A DNA stretch of 64,000 nt from Akkermansiaceae bacterium UBA2381 (GTDB taxonomy: Bacteria; Verrucomicrobiota; Verrucomicrobiia; Verrucomicrobiales; DEV007). Below the pieces are notes generated by a model. It saw nothing but the letters and a program-made list of their open reading frames with translations. It was not told the origin of the DNA and searched no databases. Made by a program: the position numbers and the translations under genes. The DNA lies in the NCBI GenBank assembly GCA_002344215.1, contig DDSV01000024.1, positions 135,474-199,473 on the forward strand, in the 5' to 3' direction. Each line of letters starts with the position of its first letter. Within the stretch, counting starts at the first letter, position 1. Positions 25,465-34,772 of this stretch are shown here, piece after piece.

Positions 25465-28278
25465 TCAATGCGCCTCCAACCAATTCGCCCCCGTCCCTGA
25501 CTCGACCACGACGGGCACCGCGAGAGGCAGGGCGGACTTCATCGCTTCTTCGATCTTCGGAACCAGTTCCTCCTTCTCTCCAAGATGGAGATCAAAGACG
25601 AGTTCATCGTGCACCTGCAGGAGCATGCGGGTCTTGTATGCGCCCGCGTCGAGCAGCTTCGCAACACGGACCATCGCGATCTTGATCATGTCGGCGGCGG
25701 TGCCCTGGATGGGGGTATTGATCGCGGTGCGTTCGGCAGCGGAACGGATCATGCCGTTCTTGGAATTGATGTCGCGCAAGTAACGGCGGCGTCCGGTCAG
25801 GGTCTCGACGTAGCCGTCGCGCTGGGCCTGCGCGATCGTGTCATCCTGAAAGCGCTTCACTCCCGGGTATTGGCGGAAGTATTCGTCGATGACCTCCTGG
25901 GCCGCGCTGCGGGAAAGTTCACCATTGAGCCGCTGCGAAAGACCGAATGCGGAGATACCGTAGATGATGCCGAAATTCACCATCTTGGCTGTTCGTCGCA
26001 TGTCTGAACTGACTTCGCCGAGAGGCACGCCGAAGACGCGGGCGGCGGTGGCGGTGTGAATGTCTTCCCCTTCCTGAAAGGCGGAGATCATCGCGGGATC
26101 GGCGCAAAGCGAGGCCATGACCCGCAGTTCGATCTGTGAGTAGTCGGCCGAGAGCAGGGTGAACTCATCACTGCGCGGCACGAAGGCACGGCGGATCTCG
26201 CGACCCTGCTCGGATCTGATGGGGATGTTCTGCAGGTTCGGATTGTTCGAAGCAAGACGACCCGTCGCAGTGAGAAGCTGGTGAAAGCTCGTGTGGATGC
26301 GTCCTGTTCCCGGGAAGATCGATTCGGGAAGGGCATCGACGTAGGTGCTCTTCAGCTTCGCCGCCTCACGGTATGAGAGGAGGTCGCGCACGATACCGTG
26401 CTCGGTCGCGAGAGCGGAGAGGGTCTGCTCGTCAGTCTTATACTGTCCTGTCTTCGTCTTTTTCGCTTTGTCGGCGAGGCCGAGGCGATCAAAAAGGATC
26501 TCGCCGACCTGTTTGGGCGAATTGAGGTTGAAGGGAGTTCCGGCGGCGGCATAAACGGCCTGCTCGTATTCAGCGATGCGCCCCGCCAGAAGCACTCCGG
26601 TCTCGGCGAGGGTCGCGGGATCGACGCGGATGCCCTCCTTTTCCATGGCCACTAGCACAGGAACCAGCGGACACTCGATCTCGAGGAGGACCCGCTCCTG
26701 CCCGGACTCGTGGACCTGCTTTTTAAGGATCGAGGCGAGTTGCCAGGTCACATCGGCGTCCTCGCAGGCATACTGCACGATGGCCTCAAAGGAGGGTCCC
26801 GACGCCACTGTGCTGTCTCCCGACATCTCGGCCAGATCAAAGAGATTGAGCTGCCCGGTTTTTTCAACGGGTTTGCCGAAAACGGAATCATAACTGATGG
26901 GAGTGTAGCCGAGGAGAGACTCGGCGAGGTAGTCCATCTTATGACGTTGCTCCGGCTCGACGAGACTGTGGGCCAGCATCGTGTCATAGATCGGAGTGTT
27001 GACGCGAATACCCTGCCAAAGCAACACTCCGATGTCGAACTTGAGATTGTGCCCGATCTTCACGGCCTTCGTATCGGCAAAGAGCTCGCGGAACTCCCCG
27101 AGGATGGCACGGCCCGCTTCGCCCGGAGGCACCTCGACATAGGTGGCGTGGTGGTCCTGCCAGGAAAAAGCCATACCGATGACCGAAGTCGTCTTTTCGT
27201 CGAGTGAAGTCGTCTCCAGGTCGAAGCAGTAGGTTTCCTTTGTTTTCAGTTCGGCCAGGAGAGCCTCCCGACCGGCCTTGTCATCTGCCCGCACGGAGCG
27301 GTAGTGCTTTTTGAAATCTGCAATCGTCTTGAGGGTCGCCTCGAGCGTTCCACTATCACTTTCCGTCGTCGTGTGTCCCCGTCCGGACTGGAAAGCATCG
27401 CCAAAGAGACGTTTCCCGAGGGAACTAAACTCGAATTCCACAAAGAGTGACTTGAGGACTTCGTCATTGCGCGGGGAAAGCTCGATTTCCTCGAAGGTCG
27501 TTGTGACCGGCGCATCGGTCAGGATGGTGACGAGTTTCTTCGAGAGGAGCGCCTGCTCGCGGTTTGCCTCGACGCTCTCTTTTTGTTTACCCTTGAGCCG
27601 GTCGGTGTGGGCGAGGAGTTCCTCGATCGAGCCGAACTCGGAGATCAATTTTTTCGCCGTCTTTTCCCCGATGCCGGGCACGCCGGGAATATTGTCCGAG
27701 GCATCGCCCCAGAGTCCGAGGACGTCGATCGTTTGGAGCGGATCCTTCACCTCCCAGGCTTCGCAGATTTTGGCCCGGTCGAGGATTTCGGCCCCGCTGC
27801 CCTGGCGCCCGGGTTTGTAGATCAGGGTCGTGTCATTGACAAGCTGGGCGAAGTCCTTGTCCGGAGTCACCATGTAGGTCTCATATCCTCCGATCGCCTC
27901 GGCGCGCTTCGCGAGGGTGCCGATGACATCATCCGCCTCCCATCCCGGGCACTCGATCACGGGGATATTGAAGGCCTGCACAAGCCGCTTCACATGCGGC
28001 AACTGGAGACTGAGATCCTCCGGCATCTCCTCGCGGGTCCCTTTGTAGGCGGGGTAAAGGAGGTGCCGCTCGGTCGGCTCGGGTGTGTCGAAGACCACCG
28101 CGAGGTGAGTGGGGTTCTGCTTCTCAAGGAGGTCGAGAAGCGTGTTGGTAAATCCAAAAAGCGCCGAGGTATTGACCCGGGCCGAGGTGTAGATGGGACT
28201 GCGGATCAGCGCGAAATGGGCCCGGTAAATGAGCGCCATTCCGTCGAGAAGAAAAAGTCGCTTGGGAGTCTCGGCCAT
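25465..28278 (-). CDS. polA: DNA polymerase I
   Basis: The protein has 937 residues from the ATG at 28276-28278. The N-terminal 5'-3' exonuclease begins RLFLLDGMALIYRAHFA, with PGWEADDVIGTLA and TPDKDFAQLV. The central 3'-5' exonuclease keeps its acidic residues: CFDLETTSLDEK (Exo I), GHNLKFDIGVLLW (Exo II) and YACEDADVTWQL (Exo III), so proofreading should be active. The polymerase domain has LLSADYSQIELRVMAS (motif A), RRTAKMVNFGIIYGIS (O helix) and LLQVHDELVFDL (motif C). All three activities should be present. The gene lies 32 bases upstream of the GH10-like gene on the same strand, probably by chance. Confidence 0.98.
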   Translation of the reverse strand: MAETPKRLFLLDGMALIYRAHFALIRSPIYTSARVNTSALFGFTNTLLDLLEKQNPTHLAVVFDTPEPTERHLLYPAYKGTREEMPEDLSLQLPHVKRLVQAFNIPVIECPGWEADDVIGTLAKRAEAIGGYETYMVTPDKDFAQLVNDTTLIYKPGRQGSGAEILDRAKICEAWEVKDPLQTIDVLGLWGDASDNIPGVPGIGEKTAKKLISEFGSIEELLAHTDRLKGKQKESVEANREQALLSKKLVTILTDAPVTTTFEEIELSPRNDEVLKSLFVEFEFSSLGKRLFGDAFQSGRGHTTTESDSGTLEATLKTIADFKKHYRSVRADDKAGREALLAELKTKETYCFDLETTSLDEKTTSVIGMAFSWQDHHATYVEVPPGEAGRAILGEFRELFADTKAVKIGHNLKFDIGVLLWQGIRVNTPIYDTMLAHSLVEPEQRHKMDYLAESLLGYTPISYDSVFGKPVEKTGQLNLFDLAEMSGDSTVASGPSFEAIVQYACEDADVTWQLASILKKQVHESGQERVLLEIECPLVPVLVAMEKEGIRVDPATLAETGVLLAGRIAEYEQAVYAAAGTPFNLNSPKQVGEILFDRLGLADKAKKTKTGQYKTDEQTLSALATEHGIVRDLLSYREAAKLKSTYVDALPESIFPGTGRIHTSFHQLLTATGRLASNNPNLQNIPIRSEQGREIRRAFVPRSDEFTLLSADYSQIELRVMASLCADPAMISAFQEGEDIHTATAARVFGVPLGEVSSDMRRTAKMVNFGIIYGISAFGLSQRLNGELSRSAAQEVIDEYFRQYPGVKRFQDDTIAQAQRDGYVETLTGRRRYLRDINSKNGMIRSAAERTAINTPIQGTAADMIKIAMVRVAKLLDAGAYKTRMLLQVHDELVFDLHLGEKEELVPKIEEAMKSALPLAVPVVVESGTGANWLEAH

Positions 28279-28370
28279 GCGGCAACAGAACGGCGGCGGC
28301 ACGACGTGTCAAACGGCGAGAGAACCTCTCCACTCGACAATCCCGAGATTTCTAATACCGGATCCCGACG

Positions 28371-29462
28371 CTAAACCGCACTTACCTCGGCCGGATCGAG
28401 CGTCGAAACCTCCGCCATCATGACCCGGTCGGACGGCATCGGCATCTTTGCGTCGCGGCGCATGATGAGGCTCTCAACAATACGGTTGGCCATGGCACGG
28501 TGACCCGTGGGGAGGCGCAGGATGAGCTTGCGGGTTCCGGCGAGGTCGTAGAGAACGACATCCTCACTGAAAAAGCGCGCTTCCTGGGTGATCTCAAGGC
28601 CGTCGAGCGTCAGCTCGGCGTAGTAGTGGCGTAACCAGCGGCGACCTACAAAATGGAGACGGCCGGGATTATTGGTCTCCGCAACGAGGCGGCCGAAAGT
28701 CATCGACGTAAAACCGGGGAACCGTTTGCACTGTCCCACGAGAACCCTGGCCGACCATTCCGGATCCGCTTTTCGTCCGCCGAGGGCGACTCCGAGCTTC
28801 TGATCCTCGGAAGAGGTCAGGGTCGCGTAGAGAAGCTTTTCAGTGTCGGGTTGCGAGACAAGAGAAAAGACCTTGTTCACGACGAGCCAGAAGAAGGCCT
28901 TGATGCGACGGAACAGTTTCGGGGTCAAGTAGAGGCTGAAGCCGAGGAAGACGAGGCAGAAGATGGCGGCGAGAATCGGATTCACGCTCATCAGGGTAAG
29001 TCCTCCGAGAACCGCGACGTCCTCGGTCACGCTGGCAACGATGTTACTGACCGGTTCAGGAGAGGCATTGATCGCGAGGCGGGTTCCTGATTTGAATCCG
29101 TGGGCAACGAGGGTCGTGCCACCAGCTAGGAGGGCAATGACCACTTCGAAACCCGGATCAGTGGGCCCGAGGGTATGAATCGCGAGGAGACTGCCGCCGA
29201 CGGGGCGGATGAGGGTGTGGACCGAGTCCCAGAGCGAGTCGACCCAGGGAATTTTGTCAGAGAAAAACTCCATCGCAAAAAAGATTCCGGCCGCCGTCAC
29301 GACAAGCGGATCGCCGAGGACCACCAGATCCGGATAGGTGCTCGAGACGTCGACCCAGCCCTGATTGATGGCGAGCCCGGTGACGAGGACGACGAGGTAG
29401 AGATTCAGTCCCGCAAGGGTGGCGAAACCGAGAGCGACTGAGAGTGTTTCAAGAACTTCCAT
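28371..29462 (-). CDS. DUF4126 membrane protein
   Basis: The protein has 363 residues. The first 190 form the DUF4126 region: LSVALGFATLAGLNLYLVVL, then FFSDKIPWVDSLWDSVHTLI, RPVGGSLLAI and LLAGGTTLVAHGFKSGTRLA, with ASPEPVSNIVASVTED, all family signatures across about five membrane helices. A soluble C-terminal 160 residues follow, with LVGQCKRFPGFTSMTFGRLV, not part of the core domain. The family's function is unknown. The upstream region is shared with the divergent haem protein gene and contains an inverted repeat (29543-29596). Confidence 0.87.
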   Translation of the reverse strand: MEVLETLSVALGFATLAGLNLYLVVLVTGLAINQGWVDVSSTYPDLVVLGDPLVVTAAGIFFAMEFFSDKIPWVDSLWDSVHTLIRPVGGSLLAIHTLGPTDPGFEVVIALLAGGTTLVAHGFKSGTRLAINASPEPVSNIVASVTEDVAVLGGLTLMSVNPILAAIFCLVFLGFSLYLTPKLFRRIKAFFWLVVNKVFSLVSQPDTEKLLYATLTSSEDQKLGVALGGRKADPEWSARVLVGQCKRFPGFTSMTFGRLVAETNNPGRLHFVGRRWLRHYYAELTLDGLEITQEARFFSEDVVLYDLAGTRKLILRLPTGHRAMANRIVESLIMRRDAKMPMPSDRVMMAEVSTLDPAEVSAV

Positions 29463-29542
29463 AAGATCGAGTGGTTGGGGAGAAAACTCCGGAAAGAAAA
29501 CAATGGCATTTCACCATCAATCACCTCCCTTTTCGAGTACAA

Positions 29543-29596
29543 ACGATCAGGGGTTTTGTAACCGTAGAAAAATAGAACAGACGCTGGCCTGATCGT
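29543..29596. repeat. 9-bp inverted repeat in a divergent promoter region
   Basis: ACGATCAGG at 29543-29551 and its exact complement CCTGATCGT at 29588-29596 flank 36 bases in the gap between the divergent DUF4126 and haem c genes. The arms are too far apart for a terminator hairpin. They could be two half-sites of a regulator, or chance. Confidence 0.4.
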
Positions 29597-29636
29597 GGTT
29601 CTTTAAAAGATGTATTTTGAATGTATGTTTTTCCCG

Positions 29637-30947
29637 ATGAGAGAAAAGCTTGTCCTCATGTTCGCCGGACTGGGCGGATTGGCGGCGATCAGCCCGGTGT
29701 CGGCCTTCGAGCCGGTCTACGAGCGCGCGCCCATCCATTATTATGAGACCGAACCGGACACCCGGGTCACACGCCTTCTCAAGGCCGCCGGTGAGGAGGG
29801 TTTTCTTTCCTCGGGAAGCGATCAGGAGATTCTTCACGAACTCCTCCGACGGCTGGACGTGCCGGTGGAGTCGCAGGTTCTCGTCTTTTCGAAAACGAGC
29901 GCCCAGAACAGCCGCATTGCCCCGCGAACACCGAGGGCGATTTATTTCTCCGACGATGTCTATCTGGGATGGGTTCAGGGAGGCGAAATCGAAGTGGCCA
30001 GTCTCGATGCCCGACTCGGCATGGTTTTCCACCTTCTCAAGCTGACGGAGCGCCAGGAAAACCGGCCTCCGGAACTCGCGCGGGAGCGCTCCTGTCTCAA
30101 CTGCCATGCCGGATCCTCCAACCAGGATCTACCGGGTCTGATGGTGCGTTCCGTTTACCCTTCCGAGTCGGGGCTTCCCCTCTTTGAAGCGGGAACTTTC
30201 CACACCCGGCAGAACAGCCCGATCGAGGAGCGTTGGGGCGGCTGGTATGTCACGGGAGAAGTGGAAGGCCGGAGCCATCTCGGCAATGCCATCGTCGAGG
30301 TTGCGGATCGATCCGGTGGCGTCCGTTTGACTCCTTTTTCGGAGGGAAAAATCCCCAAGCTCGACGATTTTTTCGACGCCACTCAATACCTCAACCGGGG
30401 CGAAAGCGACGTCGTCGCGCTGATGATGCTGGAGCATCAGGCCGGGGTCCACAATGTCCTCGTGGAGGCAAATCTGACCGCCCGGGCAACGCGGTATCGA
30501 CACATTGAAATGCAGAAGGCCTTTGGCGAACCAGTCGAGGCGCCCTTGTCCGAGACCAACGAACGCATCCTCGACCGGATGGCGGAGAAGGTTCTGCACG
30601 AGATGCTCTACGTTGAGGAAGTCGAACTCCCCGGCGGAGTGGAGGGGGGTGCTGCTTTTCAGAAGGCCTTCGAAAAAGGGGCGAGAAAGAGCCGCGACGG
30701 CCGATCGCTCCGGGATTTCCGGCTCTATGGCCGTCTCATGAAATACCGCTGCAGCCATCTGATTTATTCAAGCGCGTTTCAGGACCTGCCCGCAGAAATG
30801 CGGACGCGAATCCTCGACAAACTCCACGGGATCCTCACCAGGCCCGCCTCGTGGCCGGAGTTCGCGCACCTTGCCGATTCCGAGCGAACCCATATCCGGG
30901 AGATCATCCTCGAGACGCTGCCCCACCTGCCGCCCTCGTGGAAGTAA
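29637..30947 (+). CDS. secreted mono-haem c-type cytochrome-like protein
   Basis: From the ATG at 29637 the protein has 436 residues; earlier in-frame ATGs (29610, 29625) would add up to nine residues. A signal peptide (LVLMFAGLGGLAAISPVSA) precedes a periplasmic domain. A single haem-attachment motif CLNCH is at 153-157 in RERSCLNCHAGSSN, followed by DLPGLMVRSVYPSESG. The segments IYFSDDVYLGWVQGGEIEVA and THIREIILETLPHLPPSWK recur, as I recall, in uncharacterised proteins of PVC bacteria. It probably takes part in periplasmic electron transfer or is a fused cytochrome domain; no partner oxidase is adjacent. A sulfatase follows after 54 bases. Confidence 0.82.
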   Translation: MREKLVLMFAGLGGLAAISPVSAFEPVYERAPIHYYETEPDTRVTRLLKAAGEEGFLSSGSDQEILHELLRRLDVPVESQVLVFSKTSAQNSRIAPRTPRAIYFSDDVYLGWVQGGEIEVASLDARLGMVFHLLKLTERQENRPPELARERSCLNCHAGSSNQDLPGLMVRSVYPSESGLPLFEAGTFHTRQNSPIEERWGGWYVTGEVEGRSHLGNAIVEVADRSGGVRLTPFSEGKIPKLDDFFDATQYLNRGESDVVALMMLEHQAGVHNVLVEANLTARATRYRHIEMQKAFGEPVEAPLSETNERILDRMAEKVLHEMLYVEEVELPGGVEGGAAFQKAFEKGARKSRDGRSLRDFRLYGRLMKYRCSHLIYSSAFQDLPAEMRTRILDKLHGILTRPASWPEFAHLADSERTHIREIILETLPHLPPSWK

Positions 30948-31001
30948 GCAAGGAATCAAATCGGCTTGTCGGGGGAGCGGACGATTCCATAGAATGAGTC
31001 G

Positions 31002-32438
31002 ATGAAGGTTTCGTTTGCCTCACTTTTTCTTTTTGCCTCGACCCTGACGATATCACTCTCAGGCAATGAGTCCCGGCCGAACGTGATTTTTATCATCGCG
31101 GATGATCTGGGTTACGGAGAGCTCAGTTGTCAGAATCCCACGACCGACATCCCCACCCCGGCGATCGATTCAATCGCAAACAACGGGGTGCGCTTCACGA
31201 ACGGCTATGTCTCCGCCCCCTTCTGCGCCGCCTCGCGCGCGGGTCTGATCACCGGACGGTATCAGACGCGATTCGGCTTTGAGTTCAATCCCATCGGACC
31301 ACGCAACGAAGACCCCGACGCCGGACTTCCGGTGAATCAGAAAACCCTCGCCGACCTCCTCCGTGACGAGGCCGGTTACACAACGGCGCTCATCGGCAAA
31401 TGGCACCTTGGCGGCACGGCTCATTTCCATCCGATGCGACGCGGCTTCGACGAGTTTTTTGGATTCCTCCATGAGGGCCACTATTTCCGTCCGGCACCCT
31501 ATCCCGGCATGACAACCTGGCTGCGGCGCAAGACGCTGCCGGGCGGGCAAAGCGGACGTTGGATCTCGCAAGACGGATCGCTCATTTTTTCCGACCACCT
31601 CGGACGGAATGAACCCGAATATGACGCCGACAATCCGATCTATCTCAATGGGCAACCGGTCGTCGAGAGGGAGAATCTCACCGACGCCTTCACGCGGGAG
31701 GCGATCCACTTCATCCGTCGTTGCGGCAACGAACGACCCTACTTCCTCTGCCTGACCTACAATGCCGTCCACAGCCCGATGCAGGGGGAGAAGGCCTACC
31801 TGGAAAAATTTGCCGGAATCGAAGACATTCAACGCCGCCTCTTCGCCGCGATGTTAAGCCATCTCGATGACAGTGTGGGTAAAGTGCTCGACGCAGTGAA
31901 AGACACGGGGACCCTCGAGAATACCCTCATTGTCTTTCTGAGCGACAACGGTGGACCGACGCGCGAACTGACGAGCCGGAATGGCCCGCTTCGCGGAGAA
32001 AAGGGGCAACTCTATGAGGGAGGCATCCGCGTCCCTTTCCTGATGCAACTCCCGGGAAAAATCGAGGCCGGACAGGTCTATGACAAACCGGTCATTTCCC
32101 TCGACCTCTTCCCGACCGCGCTCGCCCTCGCCGGGGTGAAGGCGGGCGACTCGCTCGACGGCGTCGACCTGCTTCCCTACCTCCAGGACAAAAGCGCCGG
32201 ATCTCCCCACAACACTCTCTTCTGGCGGGTTGGAAATTCCGCGGCCTTGCGAAGCGGTGACTGGAAAATCGTCCGAGCACCGGTGAAGGGAGCGGCCGGG
32301 ATCTGGGAGCTCTATGATCTGGGCACCGATCCCGGGGAAAAGAACAATCTCGCAGGGCCGGATACCGGCAGACTTGAGGAGCTGACGGAAACGTGGGAAC
32401 GCGTTAATGCCGAAATGATCCCGCCGGTCTTCCGGTGA
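31002..32438 (+). CDS. secreted sulfatase with CxAxR motif
   Basis: The protein has 478 residues with a signal peptide (FASLFLFASTLTISLSG). The metal-site strand NVIFIIADDLGYGELSCQ is followed by C75-AASR in PFCAASRAGLITGRYQTRFG. GYTTALIGKWHLGG and TLIVFLSDNGGPTREL follow, and the C-terminus has ALRSGDWKIVRAP and WELYDLGTDPGEKNNLA. The Cys motif is CxAxR rather than CxPxR; anSME-type enzymes accept both. The pattern with NGPLRGEKGQLYEGGIRVPF is common to arylsulfatase-A-like bacterial enzymes. Specificity is not readable. Confidence 0.93.
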   Translation: MKVSFASLFLFASTLTISLSGNESRPNVIFIIADDLGYGELSCQNPTTDIPTPAIDSIANNGVRFTNGYVSAPFCAASRAGLITGRYQTRFGFEFNPIGPRNEDPDAGLPVNQKTLADLLRDEAGYTTALIGKWHLGGTAHFHPMRRGFDEFFGFLHEGHYFRPAPYPGMTTWLRRKTLPGGQSGRWISQDGSLIFSDHLGRNEPEYDADNPIYLNGQPVVERENLTDAFTREAIHFIRRCGNERPYFLCLTYNAVHSPMQGEKAYLEKFAGIEDIQRRLFAAMLSHLDDSVGKVLDAVKDTGTLENTLIVFLSDNGGPTRELTSRNGPLRGEKGQLYEGGIRVPFLMQLPGKIEAGQVYDKPVISLDLFPTALALAGVKAGDSLDGVDLLPYLQDKSAGSPHNTLFWRVGNSAALRSGDWKIVRAPVKGAAGIWELYDLGTDPGEKNNLAGPDTGRLEELTETWERVNAEMIPPVFR

Positions 32439-32526
32439 GCGCTCAAATGAAGCTCCCGGGCTTTCTTCTTTTTCCCGGGCAACCCGGTTGATTCGCACGC
32501 GATACCCTGTTGATTGCGGGCCGCGT

Positions 32527-33597
32527 ATGTTCCTCCGGACTTTAAATCTGAATCAGTTTCGATGCTTCGAGTCACTCCGGCTCGATCTGGTGCCGGGCAT
32601 CACTCTCTTTCACGGCAACAACGCCCAGGGAAAGACCTCGATTCTCGAGGCGGCCTGTGTCCTCCTTCGTCTCCAGAGCCCGCGGACGTCGACCCTTTCG
32701 GAGTGTACCCGCTTTTCGGACAAGGCCTTCGCCGTGGGTGGGCATTTGGAGTGCAACAATCCGGTGGAGTTGCGATTCCAGTATCGCGAGTCGGGGCGAC
32801 GACTCCTCGTGGACGGAGAGAACCAGAAAAGTTCGGGCGATTTTCTCCGGCACAGCGCCCTCGTTGTCTGGATGGCCAATGACGATCTCGCGCTCGTTCG
32901 TGGCGGAGGCGAGGGGCGTCGACGCTATCTCGATTTCATCGCCTCGCAGATCTTTCCCGGCTATCGCCAGGCCCTCAAGTCCTACGACAAGGCGCTGCGC
33001 TCGCGGAACTATCTCCTCAAACGGGATGCTTCACCGAAGTGGGCGGAGATCGACGCCTACTCCCGCCTGCTGCACGACTACGGACAGGTCCTCTCAAGCA
33101 GCCGCCGGGTTCTCATTGAACGCCTGAAGCCGAAGGCGGCCGAGGCGCAAATTCGCATCAGCGGCAGTGCCGAAGCGCTGGCCCTTTCCTACGAGAGCGC
33201 TTCGGGCGAGGGGGATGACCTTCTTTCCCTCCTCCGGGAACGCCGCGACGAGGAATCCCGCCGTCGCCAAACCGCCGCGGGCCCTCATCGCGACGACCTC
33301 ATCCTCGAACTCAACGGCATGCCCGCCGCGAAGTTCGCAAGCGAGGGACAACAGCGCACCGTCGCTCTCGCCCTGAAACTGGGGCAGACCAATCTCTTTC
33401 TTGAGGACAGGAATGAGGCCCCGCTCATGCTGATCGACGACGTCTTTGGTGAACTTGACCCGGACCGGCGGAACGCGCTCATGGCGAACTGGCCGGCGAC
33501 CTCGCAGAAATTGATCACCACGACCCATCTCGACTGGCTCGACAACCGCTTCGAGGGAGCGGCTCGACTTAAAGTCGCGGGCGCGGTCGTCTCCTGA
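32527..33597 (+). CDS. recF: DNA replication/repair protein RecF
   Basis: The protein has 356 residues from the ATG at 32527; a TTG upstream at 32488 is unlikely. The N-terminus LRTLNLNQFRCFESLRLDL leads into Walker A HGNNAQGKTSILEA. AVVWMANDD-like LVVWMANDDLALVRGGGEGR follows. The ABC signature FASEGQQRTVALALKL and Walker B APLMLIDDVFGELDPDRR are intact. RecF loads RecA at gapped DNA with RecO and RecR. It is not beside dnaA, dnaN or gyrB. Its stop is one base from the stop of the convergent alr gene. Confidence 0.96.
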   Translation: MFLRTLNLNQFRCFESLRLDLVPGITLFHGNNAQGKTSILEAACVLLRLQSPRTSTLSECTRFSDKAFAVGGHLECNNPVELRFQYRESGRRLLVDGENQKSSGDFLRHSALVVWMANDDLALVRGGGEGRRRYLDFIASQIFPGYRQALKSYDKALRSRNYLLKRDASPKWAEIDAYSRLLHDYGQVLSSSRRVLIERLKPKAAEAQIRISGSAEALALSYESASGEGDDLLSLLRERRDEESRRRQTAAGPHRDDLILELNGMPAAKFASEGQQRTVALALKLGQTNLFLEDRNEAPLMLIDDVFGELDPDRRNALMANWPATSQKLITTTHLDWLDNRFEGAARLKVAGAVVS

Positions 33598-33598
33598 T

Positions 33599-34738
33599 TC
33601 AGAGATAAACCCGCTCGACCCGGTTTGTGATTCCTGTGAGAATTTCCCACGGAATCGTCCCCGCCTTTTCGGCCAGCTCGGACACGGTGATTCGTTCCGT
33701 TCCCTGAGCACCGATCAGGACGACTTCATCTCCGCTTTTCACCTCACCGGAGAGGTGGGAAATATCAACGACGATCTGGTCCATCGTCACCCGCCCCAGA
33801 ACCGGGCACCGCCTTCCGCCAATAAGGACGTCCGCCTTTTTCCCGGAGAGATGCCGCGTGTATCCATCGCCGTATCCCACCGCCAGGGTCGCCACTTTCA
33901 TGGGCTGCTGGGAAACAAAGGTGCGACCGTAACTGATCCCGGCACCGGAAGGAATCTCCCGCACCAGCGTGACTCGGGTTTTCAGAGTCATGACCGGAGT
34001 CAGAGCCACCGCCGTATCCGGGAGAGGCGAGACCCCGTAGAGCGCGAGACCGGGCCGGGCGAGAGTCGCGAAAGCAGTGCGTGCATGGAACTCGATCAAA
34101 CCGGCGCTGTTACCCAGATGAACGTGGCAACCGGCCCCGGGACCGGCCTCCTGGAGCAGGGATTGAAAGACCTCGATCTGCGAGCGGGTGAAATCCGCAT
34201 CCTCATCCGCCGAAGGGAAATGGGTCTCGATACCCTCAATCTCACAATGGGCATTCTGCCGTATCTGTTCGACGAGCGCGGCAAAGGCGGATGGCTGGCA
34301 ACCCATGCGACCCATTCCCGTGTCGACAACGACATGAAGCCTGGCCTTCAACCCGAGGCGGGCGGCGGCGGCGGCATAGGCCTCCACTTCGGAAGAAACC
34401 GAAACGGACGCGGAGAATCCGTTCGCGACAATGGGTTCAATCTCTTCCGGAATCGCCGGACTGAGAATGAGAATGTTAGGGCTTCGTTCCCCGGCGGCGA
34501 CGCGGGCGCGGAGCGCTTCCCTGAAGTTCGCCACCCCAAACCAGTCCAGCAAATCCGAGAGGCAGGCGACCACCTCTTTCAGGCCGTGGCCATAGGCGTC
34601 GGCTTTCACGATTGCCATGATCCCGCAGGCCTCGCCCGCCAGTTCACGACAGACCTTCACATTCGAGCGAAGAGCCTTGAGATCAATTTCCGCCCGACAA
34701 CGCGGCGGAGGCAGAGGGAGGTCGATTGATGGAGCCAT
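33599..34738 (-). CDS. alr: alanine racemase
   Basis: The protein has 379 residues. RAEIDLKALRSNVKVCREL leads to the PLP-lysine motif IMAIVKADAYGHGLKEV. The C-terminal domain has SYGRTFVSQQPMKVATLAVG with the catalytic Tyr region GYGDGYTRHLSG, and CPVLGRVTMDQIVVDIS. The enzyme makes D-alanine for peptidoglycan. A small CII-like regulator gene sits 34 bases upstream on the same strand and may be co-transcribed. Confidence 0.96.
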   Translation of the reverse strand: MAPSIDLPLPPPRCRAEIDLKALRSNVKVCRELAGEACGIMAIVKADAYGHGLKEVVACLSDLLDWFGVANFREALRARVAAGERSPNILILSPAIPEEIEPIVANGFSASVSVSSEVEAYAAAAARLGLKARLHVVVDTGMGRMGCQPSAFAALVEQIRQNAHCEIEGIETHFPSADEDADFTRSQIEVFQSLLQEAGPGAGCHVHLGNSAGLIEFHARTAFATLARPGLALYGVSPLPDTAVALTPVMTLKTRVTLVREIPSGAGISYGRTFVSQQPMKVATLAVGYGDGYTRHLSGKKADVLIGGRRCPVLGRVTMDQIVVDISHLSGEVKSGDEVVLIGAQGTERITVSELAEKAGTIPWEILTGITNRVERVYL

Positions 34739-34772
34739 TTCTAGGCCTTACGGATCGCGAACGGAAAGTCTT

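Noticed and set aside
32455..32479. Possible hairpin of two CCCGGG sites after the third sulfatase
   Set aside because: Only six pairs, a loop of 13 bases and no T run after it.
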